A stretch of DNA of 64,000 nt. Source: Batrachochytrium dendrobatidis JAM81 (Eukaryota > Chytridiomycota > Chytridiomycetes > Rhizophydiales). The notes beneath the pieces were generated by a model. That model ran no database searches. It saw only the letters and a program-made list of their open reading frames with translations, and was not told the DNA's origin. The stretch lies in the NCBI RefSeq assembly GCF_000203795.2, contig NW_006281105.1, forward strand, positions 1,240,001 to 1,304,000. Direction: 5' to 3'. Shown in pieces: positions 47,447 to 59,938 of the stretch; position 1 is the first letter of the stretch, and each line of letters opens with the position of its first letter. Position numbers and translations under genes: made by a program.

Positions 47447-48023
47447 GGTTGACAGAATGTTGGAAAAGAACTCGAGATTTTATAGTTTAGATTAATTCTC
47501 AAAGTGCTACAAGTGAATTGGATTATTGTTCAATCAATGTATAGATGCAATCATTACAGTATCCGTCAAACATGGCTCATGTGGGTTGATTCATATTTCC
47601 GTGTTGTTATTAGAACTGTGCGTGCAGTTGAACCCACTTTAAGTACTTTCGATAATATTATAAACCATACTTTATAGTAGGTTGGGTATGTATTATTCTG
47701 CAACCAAAGCCTCTTGCTCGGAAGCAAACAATAATTAAATATTCGCTGTACTAAAAGAAACTGATTATTTATTCAGTAGATAGTCCGAGTTTTTTGCTTG
47801 GAGTTACTTGATCTATTCATTGTACTAAATTTCAACAGGATTCAAGAATAAACAATATGAAGCTTATACTTCGCGACATTGCTGTTGGACGATTAAAAGA
47901 TTGTGTTTAGTCTGAATGTATAGCTCTGTCAAGGAGTTTAAAAAGCAGAATGCTGTCCAGTGAAACTAGCATCAATCATAAACTATGTTTTTGTGTATCA
48001 AGTACATTTTCAAAAAATAAAAA
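47447..48023. other. Upstream region of Trs65-like gene with decayed repeat
   Basis: About 47700-47990 resembles inner parts of the MITE family (AATAATTAAATATTCGCTGTACTAAA compared with ATGGTTAAATATTCGTTGTTTTTACTAAA at 17.7 kb; AATGCTGTCCAGTGAAACTAGCATCAATCAT compared with AATGCTGTCTAGTAAGCTTGGCACTCATCAT). Clear terminal repeats are missing, so this is a degenerate copy. No gene is seen. Confidence 0.4.
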
Positions 48024-48097
48024 TGCTCCGTACAGGGATCGAACCTGTGACCTTTGCGTTATTAGCACAACGCTCTACCGACTAAGCTAACGGAGCA
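48024..48097 (-). tRNA. tRNA-Ile (anticodon AAU)
   Basis: The reverse complement folds into a 74-nt cloverleaf: acceptor stem TGCTCCG pairing with CGGAGCA, D arm AGCTTAGTCGGTAGAGC, anticodon stem TTGTG/CGCAA with loop CTAATAA (anticodon AAT), variable AGGTC region and T arm ACAGG-TTCGATC-CCTGT. There is no intron and the CCA end is not encoded, as in nuclear tRNA genes. A run of A on the plus strand left of the gene is a T-run on the minus strand and serves as the Pol III terminator. Confidence 0.95.
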
Positions 48098-48761
48098 CAT
48101 CAATTTCAAGACCACACCCGTATAGCACCTTATGTACCTCCTATTTTACAATCCCACAACTACTAACCGATAACCATGTCTCCTATTTGTGTGACTCAAT
48201 CTCTTTCCTATAAACAAGATTGCTTTTCCCTTGATGTTAACATCTATCGTGTTAATAACTATAACATTAACACAAATAAAAACCTTTAAAACTCACTTTG
48301 TCACAGTTTCTCGTCAGGCCTCGCCCATTTCATAGGAAATCCTCTCGGTCCGCAATACTTAACACGATCAATCAAGTACTCTTTCCTTGGACAGTATTAA
48401 GGACTTGACTACAGAAAAAGAAGGGTCCGACGAGAGAGTACTTGATTTATTTCGCACATTTCACTGCAAATTTTTGTGAAGTTTACATAAATGTTGCTTA
48501 ATAATATGCTAAACAATACATATATCATACTATATTTCGACAGTCCGAGGTAAAAACAATATCAACAACGACCACATCTACGGAATGCGTGCAAAAACTA
48601 TGCATGTATATCGTTGCTTTAAAAACGAGACGAGTATCCTATTCCAAATCTCCATCCTTTGGAAACCGTCTCCTGCAATTATAATAAATTCATATGTAAC
48701 CCAGCATTTCTCCTTTTAATCCATCTGCATATATAAGTCTTCTACCATTGAATAACTCAAA
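48098..48761. other. Flank of the hAT element with inverted repeat
   Basis: No gene is seen. It contains a 13-bp perfect inverted repeat (48370-48447) and, at about 48457-48493, TTTCGCACATTTCACTGCAAATTTTTGTGAAG, which loosely resembles TTTCGCATATTTTGCATTTTTTGCGAAACAC at 51154-51184 on the other side of the transposase. This may mark the 3' end of the hAT element. Confidence 0.35.
48370..48447. repeat. 13-bp perfect inverted repeat, 52-base loop
   Basis: AATCAAGTACTCT at 48370-48382 and AGAGTACTTGATT at 48435-48447 are perfect reverse complements. They could be the ends of a tiny element or a hairpin. No coding sequence lies between them. Confidence 0.6.
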
Positions 48762-51059
48762 TCACCAAATTTCACCTCGCTGCCAATTTTCCAAGCAGAT
48801 ACTCGCCCTGATTGTCTGATCGCTCAGTCTGGTCCGCGAATCAGTAATTAAATGCCTTGCCTTTGAAAAGGCGTGCTCCGAGGACGCAGATGTGACTGGG
48901 ATTGCTAGATAATCCCTTGCCATTTTTGCAAGCAAGGGGAAATCCGATTCATGACGTTTCCACCACTCCAATGGGTCTTGCCTAGGATCCACCACTGGGA
49001 TATTCAAATATTCTTCGAGTTGCAAAGTAGGAGTCAACTTTTTCTTTTTAAAAACCCTACTTGCTGGAGTAAGTGCATCCGAATTCTAATGAAATGAGCG
49101 TGACAAAGTTTAAATACAAGTAATTACGCATGTGATTATCTGACAAGTCCAATGCCGTTTTGAATACCTCTAATTGCATCAAGCCACTTTGATTGTGGTA
49201 CTCGGCATATACGCTTTGGATTTGCCTTTTTGATTTTTTCTTTCTGAAAAGCATTTTCTTGGGCATTCTGATTTTCGTCGTCGTAAAACTCAAGTTTGTG
49301 TCGAGGATCAAGTACCACAGCGACCACACAGTGGTTATTGGAAACATTAAAATACTTGTCAAGCCTCATTTGGGATGCATTTGCTGCGCCTTTCAAATTT
49401 CCAATGTATCAATTGCAAGCGATTCATTGGCAATTCTTCGACGACTTGCTGGAGTTCCAGAAATCGAAGCGTCTAATCATTGTCCATAATCACTGACGGC
49501 ATTTTCACAATGGTCCAATAACACGTTGTACCATGGTATAACGTATGACAACGTTTGATACTTGTTGCTGCTGCATTCCATTGTGGCTTGTTTAAATGGT
49601 TGAAAGAAATGCACTAATTCAGTCAAGTCGTCCCAATCTCCCGCTGACGGCACGTCAGGGATCTTCTTTTCCATGTACAATTGATCCAAGATTTGAACGA
49701 GTGGTCCTAATTAACAAATTTAAAGACAACATGTTATTGCAAATTTAACTGCAAGGTGGCATACATAAAGTGCTCTTGAAGTTCAGCTCTAGATCCTTGA
49801 CGTACCTCGCATTTTCAAAGATGTGACCAGCATATCGAATGTAGAGTTCCATCTCGTGGCGACATCAAGGATTGGCTCTAAGAAAGATTCTCCCATTATC
49901 TTTTTCAGTTGTTCCATCGATGCGGGGCAACATTGTAGCAATTTAATCCCTTCCCTCAGTGTCTCGATTGATGTCTTGATCTCTTGATGTGCATCTTGGG
50001 CGGCAAGATCAAGGACATGTGCAAAGCAACGATGATGACATTCGGGAGATTCCAAATAACCAGAATTGATGAGCTCTTGAATGAAAACCTCATTGTTGGA
50101 CGCATTGTCAGTGCAGATTCCTAAAATGAGCGATTTCCTATCACCGCATATGGGTTCCACAATCTGCTTGAATAATGCCGCAATGTTCTGGCCGCTGTGG
50201 CTTCATTAAATACAAGAAAGTCGACAAGAATGCATTTCAGTTTCCAATTTTTGTCAATAAAATGGGCAGTGACGGCCGTGTAAGCAACATTGTCTGGCGA
50301 TGTCCATATGTCGGTCGTAAACGAGATCTTGGATGTGTTTTTTTTGATAAGAGCATAAACGTCAGCTTTTGCAATTTCGAAATCACGATTCACAGTTTGT
50401 GATATAGTATCGGCGGACTTGAAAATGATATGCTTGTTGATGTACAACATCATTTGTTGAAAATAGGGATTCTCAACAACCAGAAACGATTGCTGGTCAC
50501 CAACAATCCACCGCTGTAGCTTGTTTTGAAATTCTGTTTGGGTAAACCCTGTCAGTACAAGAAAATAGATTACATCAAAAAATACAATATTAATATTCCA
50601 GACAGCAGAAATAATGACGCATCATACGAGTATGCAATGATTACCTTTTTCAAAGCAGTCTTGAGTCTTACTTTGTAGTTTTGTACCCTTCAAACTTATA
50701 CTTGTGGAGTCTTTGGAATACCGATCCATTGCATCTGATAGAGCGTCGCGATGTTTGGTCACCAAATGGGCAACAAGATTGAAGTTGGTTCTTGAATTTG
50801 TCTTGACGAGCTGCTGACAAACTTTACAGGGAATTCTCGCCTTGTCAAGGTCATTTATATCATCAAGCTTGTCAAAAAACTGCCACACCAAACTGGCCTT
50901 TGAGACTTTAGACAAACGTGTGGTTGCTAAAGGAATAGAGCATGGGATTGAGGGTAAGGACGACGATGCATGGTCATGAGTGTCATTGAGCCTCCTTTTC
51001 CTTTTGCTTGCATTCTCGTGTCGATCGATTGACGTTGACGACAGCTCATACACTTCCAT
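48762..51059 (-). pseudogene. hAT-family transposase, degenerate
   Basis: On the minus strand the first frame (from 51059) encodes a BED-type zinc finger (LVWQFFDKLDD, then CKVCQQLV and HLVTKHRD). Later frames give DVYALIKKNTSKISFTTDIW (catalytic-domain start), LILGICTDNASNNEVFIQEL, HHRCFAHVLDLAAQDAH, VLDPRHKLEFY, and the C-terminal hAT dimerisation domain WWKRHESDFPLLAKMARDYL with PVTSASSEHAFSKAR. The order is complete, but a frameshift lies near 50205, stop codons and another shift lie near 49380-49490, and the frame breaks again near 49130. One normal-looking intron (about 49685-49793) is still in place. The element is therefore an inactive but fairly recent copy. Target-site duplications were not identified. 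Confidence 0.85.
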
Positions 51060-51186
51060 AGAGGAAGTTACATTATGTGATAGCGTGGTAGTTTAAGGCA
51101 ATCTCAGGAACAGGATTGCGAAAAAATAATTATTTCGCAATCCAAAATCCATTCCATTTCGCATATTTTGCATTTTTTGCGAAACA

Positions 51187-54100
51187 CTAACTGCCAAACA
51201 TATTCGTGTCTGAAAGTTGATTGTGAGTTGGTGGTTTGCAAGAACTGGACACAACCAACATGGTATTGAACACAGCAACCTGATTATAGTCCAGTCGCAT
51301 GGTGTGATACAGTGATTTGTGAAATACAACATCCAGGTATTTGTAGTGTTGAACACGACGAATCTGTTGTTCGTGTAGCATCATATCAATTGGTAATTCG
51401 GAATCAAAGTGCTGTGACCACGGAAACCGAGTATGTTGCATTTGACTACACCAAAACTTGTTTGACATTGTTCCATCCATCGTGCAAGTACACCAGATGC
51501 CAATTGGAGTGACTGATCAGACTCGGCAAATATCACGATATTGTTGACATACATGAACCCTCACATTGGTGGTGATTTACACAATACTCATGCAATGACA
51601 ATCGGTTGATACCATCGTGTGTGTCATTGATGAACATGTTGAACAACAATCTGACAGTGGACATCACCACCGGACTCCATGTTCAATTGGAAATGGATCA
51701 AAAACCAATGATCCAGTCTGAGCACAAGCTGATGAGCATGTGTGCAGCGATGTTAGCAAGACCAGTGTACGTGGTGTCAATCACATATGTTGCAGTTATC
51801 ATATCAAGGCACCAACCATGACAGTGTCGAATGCATTTCGAATGTCAATCAACACAACAATAGTATTGAGCTGCACGCACTGCTGTCATTGAACAATATC
51901 GACTAGTGAACCAACCTGCACAACACATTTGTTTGGTTTGAAATCAACCATGCTCAGTGGTGACGAGTTTGTTGAGCACCACGATCCATCAATGTGGGTT
52001 TGCAAGACCTTGCATACCAGTTTATGACACACATCAATCAGTGTAATACCGTGTTTGTCGTTTGTATCAATGTGATCACCGTTATTCTTGTCAATATATG
52101 CAATCAGTACAATTAGTACAGTGTATGCAGACTGCCATCAGGTTGCATAGTGGCCGTCAACATATTGACTGAACTGTGTGTAGCAGGACACGAGCAAATG
52201 GATTGGGTGGTTCATCAGGTGTATCATCATTTGGTGTATATAATGCGACTTGACAGAATATGACCAATATCCTGTTGTTTTCCAGGTGTCTGGTGTGGAC
52301 CATCTGCTGTATTGCATCAGCTAGTCGATTTCAAGGTATATTCGAGTCGAGATCAGTGGCATCGTCACGAATTGGAAGCAGTTTGTATGATGGAAGTGAA
52401 TCACGTATATGCCAGTACTGCCATTACTGCAAGTCAAGTAAATGTCCACTATCGTCCATAGCAAGACCCAAGTGGTGATTACTCGGTATGCCAAAAATAA
52501 TATCACTGCTGTACTGAATGATACGATTAGCATCACATCGCATCGTATAGTGGAATGGAATGGAGTGATGGCTGTTGTGTGTGTTGCACCACCAGACATG
52601 ACTCGAGCTGCTGCAAATGTCATATCAAAACGATCGTCAATACTGTCTGGTCAAGTGTGTCAGCAAACTTGATCCAGTTCATATATTCATTGGCGCATTC
52701 AAGTCGCTGGATTGTTGTATTGTGTTTGTCCCAGCATGCACCTAGTTGGCTGCGACAGAGTTCATTGTGATTGTCACGGATACTTGCTGTAATGTACATC
52801 GATATTCCAGTGTTACCATGTCAAGTTGTCCGTTTGATTGGGCGATACAGTCGACGTTTATGTTCCCGAGCAGTATGTGCATGTGCGTGCAGTTGACAGT
52901 CATTCACTGTTGCATTGGCAGCATCCAATAACTGAATGCATAGCTCGTGTGTGTCCGTGTATGATCCATCAAACGCTGCATATATTCCACCAATCTAACA
53001 CTACAATCCGATCATAGGCATATATGCAGAGTTGTGATATGTTAGTTGGATGAGTGGAATGGACTGAATGAGTTGGTGCATGTGTATTAGTGCGGATGCA
53101 AGTGTAAATGACACATCGTCAACAACCGCAATGTTCATGTCTACACGAGCAGATTCTACAAGTGTTTGTTCAGTCTCGTCACACACAAAGTGATTGATAG
53201 AGTGTCAATGACATGCAGTCCTGCTCACTCGAATGATGTTACTGTCTGCATAGTGCCAACATACTGCATGACAGTCAAACGCAGTATTCATGCGTGTATG
53301 ATGCGTTGTAATGACGCATATTCAGTGTTCCAGTTTGCAAACAGTAGCACTGATGAGTGATCGTCAAACGGAATAACTGTTGACAGGACATGTTGAATGG
53401 CAGACAAGACATTTCGCGTTTGATGGTCGCATGCAGCCGAGTGTCCAATGTACACAGCCAACAGTCCAAACACAGTCAGGTGTAAAGTTTGGAATGTTTG
53501 CGACAATTATGGTGCCATAAACAGTCATTTTGCAAATCCAAACCATTTGTCAATACCGAATGGTGTCTCGATGTTCGGGAACAGTTGCCGAGTGTTGCAA
53601 TACATTGAAACCACACACTGTGTGCTTGAAACTGTCCGTTGCAATGCAAGTCTCGGATAATCCACATAGTCGGTTTGGCTGAATATATGTCAAAGTAGCG
53701 AGTGTTTGCTGGCAATGTTTGACACATTGACTGACAATATTTGACAACAATTAGGAAGTGGTGGAACACACAATGAGGATGTCGTTGGATGCCTGCGTTG
53801 ACAGTTTTTGTGTATGTGTCAGTTGTTGTACGGATGATTGGTGACAGAGTTGATGGATAGTGTGTGCGGAACATGACTCTGGCACAGTAATGCGGACTCG
53901 TGCACCGAATTGAGTTGTCCAGCAATCGATTTTGGAAATGTGTTTGATGTGATGGTTTGAGATGGATGCCAAATGACCACGAATGTTACCAATTGTCATG
54001 ACAGTTGATTGTTGATTCAAAACGTTGTTTGTTTGGTATTAATGGTTAGAGTGTCACTCATTGACCTGTCAGATCAGCAAGTGTTATTTCGGTGAGTTTC

Positions 54101-55061
54101 GTGTTTATTGTAGTCACATCAACATCAGCAGGTTGCACTACGGATTTGCTTGACAGAGTTACAGATCCAGTTGGATTGATAGACGAGCAACTGTGCAAAC
54201 AACTGTGCGAGTTGCAGGATGTTTGAGATCCAACAAAACACTGTTTGCACACAAGTTCATGAATGCAGATTGTCAGACTTGACCATCAACTCACAGTATA
54301 AATTGCGTGTACGACAGTTTACACGCTTACCCATCAACAATAAACCCACATAATCAGCAAACCGTCAACGAGCAGCCAGTTCAGTGGTCGGGTTGATGTT
54401 TTTTGTTGGAATTTCTGGATCAAACTTGACCTGATTTGTACCGAGTTGTGTCATGACTACAAGTTTGACAGCAATAGATTGATCCACTAATAATCTGATC
54501 GTGTTGTTGATTGTATGCATGTTGGTAATCCGTTGCAGATTGATACGGAATGTGACCAGAATACCACAAAGTTTATTGAGTGTGCACATCGCATTCGATG
54601 CAAAACGCAATAAACAAATGCGAGTTGCAGCATTCATTCAAGGTTCGACACCAGTCGATACAGCATTGACCGCAATGGCATTTATGTCAACAATTGCACG
54701 ACTACGGAATAAGTTGATTGTTGCTTGTCATTCCGTATCGACAGTCTGCGTGTGTGTGCAACGTGCTGTTGTCGCATATGAACAACTTGGATTGACTTTG
54801 TGGACAAAACACAGTCACTGTTGCGATGATGTTTACAGTCGTGGAAATGGTTTCGAATACCACAACTGGTATAACAACTACAGGTGTTGGTGAGCAACCA
54901 GAGTCCAGTTTGACCAAGATCTGTTCCAGTAATGATCGAATGACATTGTCGTGTTTGGTCATCATGACAACAATGCCATTGGTTTGACTCTGCAACTGAC
55001 CAAATGCGCTAATAACAGCGTTTTCAATTGAGTTCATATTACTTGTGAGGATCGTGGACAT
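51187..55061 (-). pseudogene. Degenerate non-LTR retrotransposon (LINE) with endonuclease and RT
   Basis: Read on the minus strand from 55061, short frames line up in LINE order. First comes an ORF1-like segment (MSTILTSNMNSIENAVISAF; cysteine/histidine-rich segment near 54060-54250). Next an endonuclease-like part around 53250-53760 (NRLCGLSETC; VYIGHSAACDHQTRNVLSAI; NWNTEYASLQRI, similar to the GDWN of APE-type nucleases). Then a reverse transcriptase from about 52180 (KNNGDHIDTNDKHGITLIDV; VVLIDIRNAFDTV), with the catalytic box read as YVNNIVIFAESDQS near 51510-51560 and QHYKYLDVVF near 51340. Stops and frame changes are frequent, and both catalytic aspartates of the YxDD box read as asparagine, so it is dead. 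The 3' end stops beside the hAT element, as if the latter had inserted. Confidence 0.8.
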
Positions 55062-55261
55062 ATGATGGCATATTGATGGTTGTCATTATTGTCAAGTGTG
55101 TTTACAGTTGATTGAAGGTGTGATGGAATGGATCAATATTCGATTGTGTTGTTTATTAACAAGGAAAAGAGTGTGTTCATAAAATAGGAGACAAGAAAGT
55201 CATGTGAATTCCAGTTCAAACGTCATTGTTGATGGTTTTTGATTGTTAAACTATTCAGAAA

Positions 55262-55400
55262 TGTCTCACATTCACACACTACTAATGTCTCACACAATGC
55301 AAGTCAACACTCTCACACTAGTAATGTCTCACATTAATGAAACATTAATTCTGGTGTAAATTTAACTAATTTCCAAATATTTAAATCGTGTGAATTGTCT
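55262..55400 (+). promoter_or_regulatory. Upstream motifs of CRN gene 1 (3x AATGTCTCACA and GTGTGAATTGTCT)
   Basis: The nonamer TGTCTCACA occurs at 55262-55270, 55286-55294 and 55325-55333, each time preceded by AA, and a related TCTCACAC lies near 55311. GTGTGAATTGTCT follows at 55388-55400, about 104 bases before the ATG at 55504. A T/C-rich tract leads to the ATG. The same motifs occur before the second CRN gene. Confidence 0.5.
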
Positions 55401-55503
55401 TGAAATATCCCAAAATTTTGTTATTTTGACTCGATTAAAAAGTCGATTTTTGTTTTATAATTTGACAAATAAATTGCTTTTTTACTCTTTTTCTTTTGAT
55501 AAA

Positions 55504-57214
55504 ATGCCAAAACGATTCCTCAATGTTGAATACAACACTATTTCTACTGAAATTGACATTACTGGAATCAGTAGACTTGGCAAATTAAAGAGTGCCATCA
55601 AGTCTGAGTATGGTTCTGCTATGGCTGACATTGGTGCTCCTCAACTCCAACTATACACTGACAGCAACAAGGACCAACTAATCAACACTTGGGCTGCTTT
55701 CAACTCTCTCGCTGCAGACTACTTTGCTGAAAATGGCTCCTGTGTTGTCATTGGTGTTTCCCCTCCATCTTCAAGACAACCTACTCAAACTGATCTTTTT
55801 GAAGCAGGTTATACTTCCTTATCAACAGCAAACCATCAATACTTCTTTCGCAAAAAGCAGCGTACTGAAACCAATGCTTTGTTCTCGCCCTGTCAAATTA
55901 TCTTCTACAACAACGTTTGCAAAGCTACTGAAAATGATGGATGGATTTTATTTGGACAAGATATTCCGTCCACCTCTTTGAATAAGCTATACATTCGGGA
56001 CAGTTATAAATCCATTGCATCACGCATCAATCCTGGCATCAAAAGAGCTATTATCACAGGAACTCCTGGCATTGGCAAGTCTTTATTTCTCATCTACTTA
56101 TTATGGAAGCTTGTCAAGGAAGGCAAACGTGTGCTATTCATTTATCATCCTAGCACTATCTACTACGATGGTCAAGGCGGTGTGTTTTACCCTAATTTTC
56201 TACCTTCCAACAACAACGTAAACTTCTGGGCATCTGACTTGTGGTGTTTGTTTGACGCCAAAGGCAAGAACGCAGCGGATCTAAGTGCACTTCCCTATGA
56301 AGACTGCTCATTTGTCTTGTCAACCTCCCCACGACGAGAAATGGTCAATGACTTCAAAAAATTTCCTCATCTTCGGATCTTTTACATGCCGATATGGACT
56401 GAAATAGAATTGGAAACTATCACCCCTTGTTTTGTTACTGTTATTGACTGGCGTGATCGCTTCAAAATTCTTGGTGGAATACCTCGATATGTTTTGGAAG
56501 ATACAAGTGGTGATCCAACAAAGTTACTTCAAGCAGCATGTAGGCAATGCGACCTCGATGATTGCATCAAGATAATTGGCTTGAACTCGACTATTACAGA
56601 CAAATCCCAAGTTGTCCATTCTTTGGTTCACATGACATCTGTTGACCCATTCACAGAATCATCTGTTGCTTTTGCGTCTCAAACAGCCTTGGATATCATT
56701 GTTCAAATCAAAGGAACAGAAGCGAAACGCAAGATGGCGGAACTCTTGGCATCGTGTGAAGGAAACCCTCTTACTGCTGCACTGTGTGGATATATTTTTG
56801 AACCGTATGCTGTTGAATTGCTGGAGAACGGAGATGTTTGAGAGCCACAAGTTGGTGCATGGAAATGAGAAAACCAAGCCTGAAAAAACGACTCTTACCA
56901 TTCCATCTTCAGTGAAACTAGTTGTTGATAGAGTTTTACTGGGTCAGACTCAAGATCAGCTATATGTGCCAAAAACTAAAAACTATGCAGCAATTGATGC
57001 TTGGATTCCTGGAATTGGTGCATTTCAAATGACTGTTGGCAAGAGGCATGATATCAAAAGCGGTGTCGAAGAAGATTTAAAGATGCTTGGAAAAGGTGCC
57101 GAGAAGTTGTATTGGTTACTTCCTCCACTGTATTACCATTCTTTTACCAAGAAAACACCTCAAGATATCGACCAATACGCTGTGAAAATTCCTTATCCTA
57201 CTGTAGAAAATTAA
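55504..57214 (+). pseudogene. Crinkler/RHS-type effector-like gene 1 (P-loop NTPase plus nuclease), frameshifted
   Basis: The first frame (55504-56841) starts MPKRFLNVEYNTISTEIDIT, a ubiquitin-like header of about 90 residues. After a linker comes a P-loop NTPase with the Walker A sequence TGTPGIGKSLFLIYLLWKL near residues 184-202 and a Walker-B-like strand. The frame ends at TGA 56839-56841, but the protein continues in the next frame (to 57214) with a restriction-nuclease-like C-terminal part containing AIDAWIPG and FQMTVGKRHDI. A one-base change near 56835 separates the two. CRN/RHS proteins with NTPase plus REase domains occur in oomycetes and in Batrachochytrium, where a host-directed or self/non-self role has been proposed. 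No secretion signal is visible. The shift could be real decay or a sequencing error. No introns. Confidence 0.78.
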
Positions 57215-58245
57215 ATTAAATATTGCCATTTTATTAACAGATTCCTATAATTATTGTGCTCAATAATGCACCAGCAATTCTATTTCCTGACACGAGTGAA
57301 CAATTCCCTTAAGATGAGATTTGAAAACGATTTACAATAATATGTCCAGGACCTCAAGGCAACAGTTGAAGTTCTTATGAAAGCTTGAAACAATATACAA
57401 ACTCTTCTGTTTACATGTCGGGGGACTTTTCAATATATTGACCAGGCACAAAACCAAGTAATTACAATTGTAATGTCTATACAACTCATTGCATGGATAA
57501 GACAAGTTGCTACTCTCAGTGACACTGCTCTGGAAGAAGAACTCGAACTATTCAACAACACTCTATCAATGCATTTGCAAGAGTCATTGGACGTATCCGT
57601 TGTTTGAATGTTGATTCTCATACATTCAAAAGTGGAAGTTATAAAGCTTATTTCCACACAGACACGATCAATGTATTACTTTTTGTTGGATAGGCTGTAT
57701 CATTTGTCATCAATTCAGACACACTTGTCAGTCCTGTTCCGTATACAATGAGTCACATATGGATACCAATGCAACAATCAAGAATCAATTGTCATTTACA
57801 AGTCCGAATTGCCAACCAACAATCGTACTAATGGACCAACGGACCAATGCCAAAACACCTGCACATCAGACAGTTTATTGGACATGACTTGATTGTTCTT
57901 GACAACTGATTGAAAACTGTTTGATGACTCGAGTAATCCAATCACACATTGCTGGCAATTAAATGTAACTATACAATGTGCCATGTATACATTGGATACC
58001 ATCAGTTTATCAGTGACTATCTGGTGTTTGTTTATGCATGATTACTTGGACTACTATTTGCAATCAACACAATCACTGGTGTCAATGACCGATAACAATG
58101 AAACCAAACGATTGACCACATCAGATTATACACATTCATTCTGGAATGTAACTTTGCATCGATATCGTAAATATCAACCAGAATCCGAGCCAAACGAGTC
58201 AAACGAGTGTTGCAAGCTTGCATTCATTTGAAAATACTCAATATC
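57215..58245. other. Region after CRN gene 1, repeat debris
   Basis: AT-rich and CA/TG-rich sequence up to the assembly gap. On the + strand a frame without stop runs from about 57389 to 57609 (ends LQESLDVSVV) and includes an ATG; it has no recognisable family. The part after 57700 has a repetitive CAAT/CAAC texture like the flanks of the gap. No supported gene. Confidence 0.3.
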
Positions 58246-59222
58246 NNNNNNNNNNNNNNNNNNNNNNNNNNNNNNNNNNNNNNNNNNNNNNNNNNNNNNN
58301 NNNNNNNNNNNNNNNNNNNNNNNNNNNNNNNNNNNNNNNNNNNNNNNNNNNNNNNNNNNNNNNNNNNNNNNNNNNNNNNNNNNNNNNNNNNNNNNNNNNN
58401 NNNNNNNNNNNNNNNNNNNNNNNNNNNNNNNNNNNNNNNNNNNNNNNNNNNNNNNNNNNNNNNNNNNNNNNNNNNNNNNNNNNNNNNNNNNNNNNNNNNN
58501 NNNNNNNNNNNNNNNNNNNNNNNNNNNNNNNNNNNNNNNNNNNNNNNNNNNNNNNNNNNNNNNNNNNNNNNNNNNNNNNNNNNNNNNNNNNNNNNNNNNN
58601 NNNNNNNNNNNNNNNNNNNNNNNNNNNNNNNNNNNNNNNNNNNNNNNNNNNNNNNNNNNNNNNNNNNNNNNNNNNNNNNNNNNNNNNNNNNNNNNNNNNN
58701 NNNNNNNNNNNNNNNNNNNNNNNNNNNNNNNNNNNNNNNNNNNNNNNNNNNNNNNNNNNNNNNNNNNNNNNNNNNNNNNNNNNNNNNNNNNNNNNNNNNN
58801 NNNNNNNNNNNNNNNNNNNNNNNNNNNNNNNNNNNNNNNNNNNNNNNNNNNNNNNNNNNNNNNNNNNNNNNNNNNNNNNNNNNNNNNNNNNNNNNNNNNN
58901 NNNNNNNNNNNNNNNNNNNNNNNNNNNNNNNNNNNNNNNNNNNNNNNNNNNNNNNNNNNNNNNNNNNNNNNNNNNNNNNNNNNNNNNNNNNNNNNNNNNN
59001 NNNNNNNNNNNNNNNNNNNNNNNNNNNNNNNNNNNNNNNNNNNNNNNNNNNNNNNNNNNNNNNNNNNNNNNNNNNNNNNNNNNNNNNNNNNNNNNNNNNN
59101 NNNNNNNNNNNNNNNNNNNNNNNNNNNNNNNNNNNNNNNNNNNNNNNNNNNNNNNNNNNNNNNNNNNNNNNNNNNNNNNNNNNNNNNNNNNNNNNNNNNN
59201 NNNNNNNNNNNNNNNNNNNNNN
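58246..59222. other. Assembly gap (977 N)
   Basis: All bases are N. Open frames reported across it are artefacts. The flanks on both sides are CA/TG-rich repeat-like sequence, which probably caused the gap. Confidence 1.
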
Positions 59223-59938
59223 TAGAATGGTCACCAAACCCGATCGGTTGTGTATTAATCATAAACAACTACCAATTAGCAACAAGTGACATTCGTATAC
59301 ATTGACAGAATTACTACAGACAACACCAACAATTACAAGATCATGTGCAATATATCAAGAATTGTGACATGGTTTCAATAAACCTACTACAACTGAACAA
59401 AGGACAGTACAATGATTATTCATAGAACAAGGCAATCAAACGACAACGACAATGTTAGTGACAATTATGTTGGACAATATTCATGATTCAAATATCGACA
59501 GTCAAACATTGGTTAACCAACAGTTGTACGATTATACAACTGACCCGTGTATTGACAAGTGATCAACCTCGATCCGATCATAGTTAAAACGGTGTATCAC
59601 AGGACTTGAAAGTTGGCACAGTATTGTTGTGGTGTAATATTAGCAACTACACACAACTTGACATGAATGGCAATGCTGATGTCAAAACTGTCAATGTATT
59701 ACAATGTATTGGTCAACAGTAACTGCAATCAATGACAATATTGCAGTCAATTCAATCCAATTGTTGATTAAAACAATCCACATCCACTTGTCAGATTCAG
59801 TATGTAAATGAATGTTTTGTAACATATTTACAAATCCAACAATTGACTGATTAACAATAATTGAATATTAAAATGTTGAATAAAAGACTCGAGTCATTAT
59901 ATTGAACACATGACAAATGTTTAAACACTTCAAAGTGT
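59223..59938. other. Repeat-like flank upstream of CRN gene 2
   Basis: CA/TG- and CAAT-rich sequence without open frames of note. The last part would include the distal promoter of CRN gene 2. Confidence 0.35.

Noticed and set aside
51190..55100. Many 60-150 codon open frames on both strands in the LINE region
   Set aside because: They are fragments or shadows of the decayed LINE frames and are not separate genes.
58174..59289. Four long open frames around 58.2-59.3 kb
   Set aside because: They consist almost entirely of translated N from the assembly gap.
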